In this document: positions 23,341-33,144 of the stretch, one piece after another
Position numbering within the stretch: position 1 is the first letter of the stretch
Layout of the letters: each line of letters opens with the position of its first letter
DNA from: Reticulitermes speratus
Lineage: Eukaryota; Arthropoda; Insecta; Blattodea; Rhinotermitidae
Length of the DNA: 64,000 nucleotides
Assembly: GCA_021186555.1 (NCBI GenBank)
Contig: JAJKFL010000004.1
Location: 26,192,406 to 26,256,405, forward strand
Direction: 5' to 3'
Position numbers and translations under genes: made by a program
The notes under the pieces: generated by a model
Databases searched by the model: none
What the model saw: only the letters and a program-made list of their open reading frames with translations
Told to the model about the DNA's origin: nothing

Positions 23341-26300
23341 CTGCAAAAAATACATATTTGCATATTTCAATGCATGAAACTAATGTTTATAGTACTTCAC
23401 ACTACAGAAAAGTAAAGTGAGAGCTAATTATCCAGCTCCTTACTCCATGATATGCTGCATCCATAACTTTGTCTTACACTGAAAACTGATTACTGAAGAC
23501 CATGAATGAAGAAAATGAAGCTGAAGAATTACATGCAACATTAGGCAGCACTGAGGTGAGAAAACGAACTAATGTAGTAATACCTTGATACTTGACACAT
23601 ATAAAATGTCATTATAATAAACTCCAGGTTACATTAATTTCCTTTTTAATTTATCATACATGTAGTATAGAGAAAATCTTGTAACTGTAAAGAATCAATC
23701 ATAAGATTTTCATGGTCAAGTATAAACATAAAAATAAGTTAATAGCAGATTAAGTCTGGCAAATGTTTTGACACCATTCAGGTCCAAATCTTTGACCTTC
23801 CCCTATTAAATACCATGTAAAGACTAAAATATGCAAAACTATAATTCCACCTGTTAATTTGTAGGGGTCCAGCCTAAGGGAAGACAATGTACTCACAATT
23901 TTAAGAATAAAGTGCTCAGGAGATGATATTCTACATTCTGTTAATTGTATGTAGTGTTATAACACTGAAGCATTGCACATATATTTGTGTTACTAAACTA
24001 AAATATAAAATAAGGTTTACCTTGATCTGTTAATACTTCTTTGGCTGCTGCTATATCTATGAATTTCTTTTCTGCTATTTTCTTTTCATCACCTTGAAAA
24101 TTATCTGGATGCCATTTTTGGGCAGCTTTCCTAGAATTAAATTTAATTAAATAAACAAGGAAAAAACAGCGAACATGAATGGGCACTGATACTCATAGTG
24201 GCTGGGTGTATAATGATACTCAACTTGCACAGAAGACATTACAACATTACCTGTATAATGAGACCATCAAACATATTAGTAACACAGAACATAACATTGT
24301 AATTAACGTACATTTAAAATTATTCTTTTCAAACCCCTTAAGACTTTTCAATGCAAACAATGTTCAATATATGAACCTATTATTGACTTCATAGTACATG
24401 GCCAGTGTTTTACTGGCAACTGTTGCTAGTCACCTCCTGTCAGCTTGCTTAACTTATAAGATGTCGCAGAATTTCTATGTGCAGTGAATAAAATATCTGT
24501 TAGATATGAGGCTGTATGATGAGTAAGAACATAATATTAACTGTGACATGTTGAACTAGAATGCACAGAACCCCACTTACAGCAAATTGGAATAACGGCC
24601 AGCACAAAATGATCTGGGTGAAGAGTAGATGCAAGTTGTCATATAAAATAATGTCCCTGTGTGTTCAATGTCATTAATCTTACCTGTAAGCTTTAATAAT
24701 ATCTTTTTTGTTGGCATTTCTGCTGACACCTAGTATTTTGTAATAGTCCCGTCGCTCTGCCCGTTTTTGCAGCTTCTGGGCATGCTGCATGCCTTCTTTC
24801 GCTCGGCTATAGTGCTCATCCAACTGTAAAGCCATCTGATAGTCATGTATAGCTAGCAAAAGATGAAAAGTAACATTACCAACCTCAGACTTTGGTAAAT
24901 TATCATCAATTTCTGTATACATATAAATGCTAGGAACTACAGTATACTACACACAGCCCTTGTTTTATGCCCCACTTGTTTTACATCTTTTTGCTTTAAT
25001 GCCCTTACCAATATACACCAGTTCTTACTTCACATCCTCTCATTTTCAGTTTCACGCCCTTTGGCTGGCTGTGCTCTATTATGTCAACCCCTACCCATTT
25101 CATTATTTCTTATATAAATATAATTTTTGAGTTACACCTCTTTGATTTACAGCCACTCTTTTTTGGGAACACAATTAGGGCCTAAAACAAGGGCTTAGTG
25201 TAATTAAATTTCAATTTTAAAACAGTAAGAATGTAGCAGTTAGGACACTGAAAAGTGTAATATGGGAACATCAGGGTCAATAAATAAGTGCAGAACATAA
25301 CTAAGAAGACAGCACTCATAAATTGCAGCCTAGAAGCATATTTATACATTTTCACATAAACAGCACACTTCTCCTACTGCATGAAAGAGTAAAGGTCTGC
25401 ATGACAGTGACAGATTTACCTTTGACTGAGCGGAAAGGTTGTGAAGGAGGCTAGAAATGATAGTGCTGACATGTGCTCAATTAAAATAATTACATTTTAT
25501 CTTTTAGAGTTACAATGGGCAACACGTTATGCAATGATCAGAGAGGATAATTACATAACGTGAATCTGTGCTAACAACCTTGCATTATGAGAACAAGTGG
25601 ATGGGCTGGTCATACAGATCTGACAGGTGAAACAGACGTTACTTTACTCAGGAAACAGCTAGATACATACCATCATCATACATTTCACTATTTATGTAGG
25701 CCTCTGCTCTGTCACAATATATTCTGGGCTTCTTACTGATCTCAAGAGCTTCTCGACAGCTCTGCAAACTTAATGACAGCTGGTCAGTATGCAGGTAACA
25801 ATGGCACAATTGCTCTTTTGCCAAGAAGATTATCATTTTTACTGATGTCTCCAATTTCAGCACCTGTAACACAACAACATTCTTCACGTGTCTCTTTTAC
25901 TACAGTAATGATCACTGTGACATTTTACTGCATTTGCAGTTCTCTTTGGCACCAAGTATTAGCTGAAAGGTTATTTATGTAAGTTTTTAGATTATCACAT
26001 AACTGCTAATTATTTGATGATCAGAACACATGTACCACATGGCATAGAAATCATAAAGAAGACCACCAACTAACAAAAGTTTAATCTAGGATAAATAGGA
26101 AATTCAGTCAAATACAACCAATATATATTGGCTGTGTTTGCCTGAATTTCTTATATATCCCAGATTATTTCACAAACATAACGGAGATGAATTGCCTAAA
26201 AAAATAATAAAAGGCTATTTAACTGCATATCAACTATATACATTACTAATCACTGACATCCTGTTTCTGTTAAACTTCTCAGTGTTATAAATGTTGGTAT

Positions 26301-29300
26301 TTCTAACAAGACACTGTCATCAGGGTTAGGAGCTAGCAGATGCATCTGATTAGGCTGTTTGACAGTAACTATTATATATAACACAGATTCATAGCACATA
26401 TGCTTTACCAATTATTCAGATGATAAATGAGAGTGGATAAAATGGGCAGGTAATGTAGCATGTATATGACAAATGTGCAATTCAAGCCATATTGTGGTCA
26501 AAAACAAAAAAGCAAAAAAATTACTTGGGAAGACCTAGACACAGATGGGAAAATAATACATTAACATAGAAACATAAAAAAAAGGTGTGCAGATGTGGAC
26601 TGGATACATCTGACAGAGGGCAGTGTCCAGCATGAACCTTCATGTTCCATTAAATTAGAAAAACATAAAAATCACCCTCACCTTGTTAGCACTATCAATA
26701 CAGTCTTGATACTTTCTATTGTTTACATCCTCCTGAGCATCAATGATAAGCTTATCCACCTTCTTTACAATCTTGTAATGAGGGAAACAATCCTTGTGCT
26801 CTGGATCCAGCCTCAGGCACTCACGAACCTCCCTAGAAATGTGAAATGCTACTTCATAACCAGTCATCTTGTAGACTAGAATTGTATAATTCGACCACAG
26901 CTGAACAATGAAATGCCTCATTTTCTTCATGCACTGCTGGTGGACTGTACTGCTTCAACATAGTAGGTGGCATGCCTACAGGAATTTGGATATTAATATG
27001 GAAGGAATATGAATTGCAAGATGTTCTAAAAGTAATTAAAATTCACAAGATGGCCCAACATCACACTCTGCTGTCAGTACAAACGACACGTATAAATAGG
27101 AAGAAACAAATAGTGATGATACCTCAATGACCAAACTGATTTAGGGGAAGAGCTCCTTAAAACTCCACGTCTCACACAAAATATTCCTCAATTACTTCAA
27201 CAAATAACAGGTTAAACACCTTACTGATAGCATGATAATTGAAAATTTCCATTAAGTGACCCAAATTTGTACCGTGTGATTAAAAAAACAGTGGTGTGCA
27301 GGGGCACTGGCAGCAAGGTGCAAGGTGGTGCACTTGCACCATATGGGTATTTTGACATAATTAACTTCATTATGTTTAATAATTTATTAAATCAAATAAA
27401 AAAAACTCTGCAAAAAACAAAACTAAATTTTGTACAGTTTCTACAGTTTTAGTCTAAGGAACATAGTTGCTAACTTTAAATAAAACTCTCGTCACTTTAC
27501 ACCACGTTGCAAAAAAATCCTGCCGACACTGATGGTGGTATGGAATACTGAGGGGTAAGTACAGAAAACAATACAGGGTTTGAGAGGGTGCTGTACTAAG
27601 GGAACTCACTGAGCTGACAGCTACTGTAGAGGTGCCTTTTGTGATGTCAGAGACCAGTTCACATATGCCCCCTTGACCAGATGGGTTTGGCAGGTACAGC
27701 ATGGGGGCATTACACATCTTCAGACTGTCCAGTATAGCTGAAGACAGCAGAAGGGACCTACATTCTTTGCTGTTCATTCAGTCAGGAATCGTACCGTATC
27801 TACACTGCGTACATACATCATCTTTCGCAGCCCTCCAGACCAGCCCTGGGGCCCACCCAGCCTCCTACACAATGGGTACCCGGTCCCTTTTCCGGGGGTA
27901 AAGCGGCCGGGGCATGCAGTTGACCACCCACCCCCATCTAGTGCTGAGGTTAAAGGAAGAGTACAGCTATATCTCTACTCCTCCTCTGGGCCTTCATGGC
28001 CTGTTCTAGGGAGAACTTTACATTTATCTTTTACATACATCATCTTACAAATGTACCAACTACTTTTATATCAAAGTACATTATAAAGAAATCCAACCAT
28101 AAGTAAATCCAATTCAGCACCACAAGGAAAGTCAATTCTAGCATAAAACACAGCCCAGAGATTGAACACTGTAACAGAGTTTTTGTGGTCTTCCTCATTT
28201 GTTTCAATCAGATGCTAGGATAATACTGTAAAATAAACCATAACAGCTTCATTTTACATTGTTTCCGATTTAATATACACACACAACCTCATTAATCAAT
28301 GTAAGGGTAAAGATCACCCCATGACAAGCCTATGCAGGCACACAGAGGAAGCAGAGGTATAGCTCCATCCCATTTACAACCTTGGTGCTAGATAGGGGTG
28401 GGTGGTCAGCACCATGCCCCAGCTGCTTTAGCCCCACAGAAGACCCAGTACCCATTGCACAGGAGGCTGGGCGGGCCTCAGTGCTGGTCTGGATGGCACT
28501 GAAAATCTTGCCCCAACTGGAATTTGATCCTGAGCCATCCAGCCCATAGCCAGTCACTATACTGATTATACTATCGCAGCCACCCACTATTCAATGTGGT
28601 ATAACAAATTCAGTTGAAGATGTGTCGTTAAATGAACAAGGACCAAATAGTTACTTATTTGAGACCACTGTATATATCTGAATTAACAATAAATGATCAT
28701 ATGGTGTGATGATGACTTGACGATTAGTCGTCTGGTAAGTGATGCTGTGTAGTTCAATGGAACCTGCTGCCTCCATCCTCAAGGTAGATAAGGCAGCAGG
28801 TTCCTACTTACCGAACTACATAAAAGCACCACATCCAAGGATATCATACTTTTCACATTCACTGCTGTGAGACCCTCACTTCTTATACAGTGACTTACTT
28901 CAGTGATTCACTGGGTTCTCCAAGCTGATAGTACAGCACAGCAAGCTTAAAAAAACCTGCTGTATTATCTGACTGCAGTTTGGTTGTAGACCTTATATCA
29001 GAGATTGCAGACCTTGTATCTCCAAGAGCTACGTGACAGTCTGCACGTAATTCACGAAGATCAGATGACCAGGGACATACCTAATAGCATCAGAAAGAAC
29101 AACACTATTATAAGAGTTGTAGGAAGTACTGGGAATTTCTTATTCTTCACCCTCTAGCCTGCCATGAAGGCACAGAGGGGGAGCAGAGGTATAGCTCTAC
29201 TCTTTCGTTAACCTCAGTGCTAGATGGCAATGGGTGGTTAACACCACACCCCAGCTGCTTTACCCCAGGAATGACCTGGTACCCATTGTATAGGAGGCTG

Positions 29301-32300
29301 GGTGGGCCCCAGGGCCGGCCAGGACAGGTGCAGAAAATCTAGCCCCCACCAGGATTCGATCCCTGGACCACCCAGCCCACAGTAAGTTGCTGTACTGAAT
29401 ATGTTATCCCACTCCACATCATATTATTTAATTTTACTTCAAATATCCCGTAACACCGATTTAGATAGGAAGGTATATTACAATAAAAGGACAAAGCACA
29501 GTATAAACCAGGGGTGCACATATCTCAGGTGACAGGTCACCATGGCAACTTAATTTTGTATGATGGCACTTAATATGAGGGTTATCCAGAAAGTAAAAAT
29601 ACAAAAACAATAAAATTTTTTAAAAATATTTATTAACAAAATCGAGTGAAAAAACTCTTAACACATACCTTTAGCTATTTTTCAACATAATCACCACCTT
29701 TGTCAAGGCATTTGTTTAGCCTGGGTACGAGTTTTTGTATTCCGATGTCATAGAACTCCGCCGCCCGTGCACGCAACCACGTAGTGACTTCGTTTTTTCA
29801 CCTCTTTGTCTTTGTGAAACTTCTGGCCAGCCAGATGTTTCTTTAAATGCAAAAACAAATGGAAATCGCTGGGAGCGAGGTCTGGTCTATGAGGGGGATG
29901 GCCGGCCAGAAGATTCACGAAGACGAAGAAGTGAAAAATGAAGTCACTGCGTGGTTGCGTGCACAGGCGGCAGAGTTCTATGACATCCGAATACAAAACC
30001 TCGTACCCAGGCTAAACAAATGCCTTGACAAAGGTGGTGAGTATGTTGAAAATAGCTAAAGGTATGTGTTAAGAGTTTTTTCACTCAATTTTGTTAATAA
30101 CTATTTTTAAAAATTTTTATTGTGTTTGTATCTTTACTTTCTGGACGTCCTACGTATTTGTGGGTCTTCAGTATGGAACTTACATCATGTCACCTTTCTG
30201 GCACCTAGAATTTTGTAGTGGCTCCTAGATTTTCGGAAAACATATGCACCCCTGGTATAAACTTTGTTGCTATTTTTGGCATCACTATTACGACAGCTCT
30301 GCTCAGAATGTATGATACTTTGTTGTCTTTAAATTCACATCAAAAGTTGACTAGATGCAAAATCAGATTTTACATAGGATAAATCCAACTTAATGTGCCA
30401 TGACTATGGAGTTATATATAGTATAATTCATTATAACCATAATAGAATGAGTATGGCTTACAGTTGTCAGTTCATTATAGAGCTAAAAACACCATCAACA
30501 CCTCGGCTTCTTAACATTACATATGTGAAAAAATCCCACATAAAATGAGGGTTGTTTTCTGGCAATTTTGTCACTACAAGCCATACCTAACTAGCAGCAA
30601 CGTTTTGCTGAGATGGGGCTTGTGGTTTTCCTTTCCAACTTATTTATAGCAGACAGTCCTTTAAGGTTATCATTCTGCACACCTTGAACCTCTACCTTAT
30701 CTAGAGGAAGGAAATTCACATTCCTGAATCTGAGTACAAGTTGGGTGAAGATGGTAATATAAATGAGGAAGTAAAATAAAAATTAACAATAAATCAAACT
30801 GCCCAATTAACTGCGTAAATTCAGATACACAAAAGAACTCCAAACATCCTATACCAACAGGTACAATTAAACTCAGCTTACATGGAAATCTAGAGGCCAT
30901 GGGCCTGTAGATAAGGAATTTAGTTTGTTTGTACACTTTGCATGTGTATGTGTGATCTGTGTGAATGTGCAACATGCATACTCATGCAAATGACAGACTT
31001 ACTCAGGTGTTGCTTCATTTATTTTCTATTACTGACCTCAATAATCTTTGTGATTAGTTCAATAGCGCCTTTGTAATCATTTCCTCGGACCAAAGCTTTG
31101 GCTCGAGAAATGTCTTCTCTTGCTGGTTCCACTTTGCTAAGACCAAGCTGCGCATCTTCATTATATGGATCTTCTTCCAACTTAAAGATAATTACAAAAT
31201 AGTTATAATTGTCCCTTTCTATGTAACAGTACTTCAACACCATATAACAAGCACTCATCATCTGTTTAGAATCTGTATAATACACACAGCAGAAATTGTG
31301 ACAAATGGCACTGGATGTTCCAGAAAGCTCTATTAACTGGAAATCGACTATGGGGCCCATTACACTTCCCTGTACCATCAACCGGCAGCATCCAACACTG
31401 ATTCCAAGGGTTTGGCCATTAATTATTGGTGCCATGTTTTTTTTTTACATTATATATACATACCATGTTATGTAAGTAGTGATGGCAAGCAAACAGAGAG
31501 TTTGGTAAGGAAAACAGAACGCGATATAAGGTGACAAACTAAATAGTGAGGTGTGTCCATGAAGTTGCTAGGTACACTAACATGCGCATTAGGTATAACA
31601 TTCTAATGCATATGAACATATTCATGATTTACCATGTGCTAAATTTTAATTTAAATACAAACTATACCATTATAACACAACACATCATTCTCAATGCTCT
31701 ACTTCAGACTACCTTCAGCGCACAGATTATTACTATACACGTAGTCCTTTAAGAAGCCCCACAACTAAAATACCTCACAAGGATTATTGGGTCCATTTTT
31801 TTGAGACCACAAATACACACTGATGTGTTGTGTATATTATGACACCACTTGGGCTGGGATGGTTATGATTTTTAATTAAATTCTATGCCTTGTTTACACA
31901 GTGATTTTGGTGACAAAATAATAAGTATGGGATTGAAATCTGTGGTCTTCTGGGTTATTACACGGCATCGTGTGGTAATTATTTACATTTAAATATAAAC
32001 ATCGAAATGAAAATTGAAAAGAAAATAAACATCATAACTAAGAAGTATAAAAATAAATGAAATGAACAATAAAAAATGAAATAAAATAAAAACAAATTAT
32101 GGAATTAAACCAAAATAAGAGTGTAACAATAAAGACATAGAAGATAAAAACAAATGTAAAATGTTTAAAAACAAATCAATAGATGGAAAAAACAAAGGCT
32201 TTCTTTCCTACTCGGAATCTTGACCTGTGAGGATGGGACTGATACGTTGTCCCAAAATGTCAGTAAATAATTACCACACGACACCGTGTAATAACCCAGA

Positions 32301-33103
32301 AGACCACAGATTTCATCAACATTGCGGTGGATGCCTGAAATCAAGGTAAGTATGGGATTGTAGCCTTCTCAGTCATCAGATTTGAACCTCTGTGATTTTT
32401 ATGTGTGCAACACATTAAACAAAGTGTATAGTAACGGTCCTTGCACTGAAGATGATATGGAAGAAGGCACTCAAGAGTATAGTGCTTTCAGTTTCATCAG
32501 CAGTACGCCGAGGTGCAATGAACAACAGGTTTGTAAGATTATGACGTGTGTGTGTGTGAGCCAACGGAAAACATTTCCAGCACCTTCCTTAAGTATGGTA
32601 AGCACCTTATGTTAAGTGCAATACACTGAACTAAACCACAGGACACCAACTCATGGCAAACTGGAAGAGCAGCTATAACTGAATTGTGGTGCCTGGTGTA
32701 ATGTGAAATGGACTGAGTAAAGAGTGATGTGGTTTGTCAGATAATATAATGTCCCTGCATTATATATATACATACATATATAGGCACACAACACACACAT
32801 ATCTTAAATAGAAGATTACTGTTTTCTTGCAAATGGCAAAGAACAAGTCTTACCACTTTCTTATAATCCTCCTTTGCCTCATTCAGTTGTGCTTGCTTCA
32901 GGTGAACATTCCCCCTTTGTAATCTTGCCTGAAAATAAAACACTTGAAGCAATAAAACTTGATCGAACATTTTGCCAATTGCCAAGAATCAGTTTTAAAG
33001 ACACAAACTCTTTGCTATTAGTAACTGTTCAAATGTATTAATGTATTAAATTTTATTCTGTAAAGATTGAAATAGTGATTACAATGTGATACAAAGGGAT
33101 ATG

Positions 33104-33144
<41 letters not shown>

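Noticed and set aside
23008..23377. Long ORFs on both strands at the 3' end of DNAJC3
   Set aside because: The real frame is the third one, giving the conserved C-terminus FKFHFN. The longer ORFs are shadows.
27454..27777. 107-codon minus-strand ORF in intron 6
   Set aside because: It is on the same strand as DNAJC3 but has no similarity to the protein. Exons 6 and 7 join cleanly without it.
29577..30152. Intact mariner transposase gene
   Set aside because: Both halves carry only the C-terminal part and are inverted. The N-terminal domain and the first two catalytic residues are missing.
31019..31435. 138-codon ORF as a separate gene
   Set aside because: Only its last part is DNAJC3 exon 5. 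The upstream codons are intron before the acceptor at 31,181.
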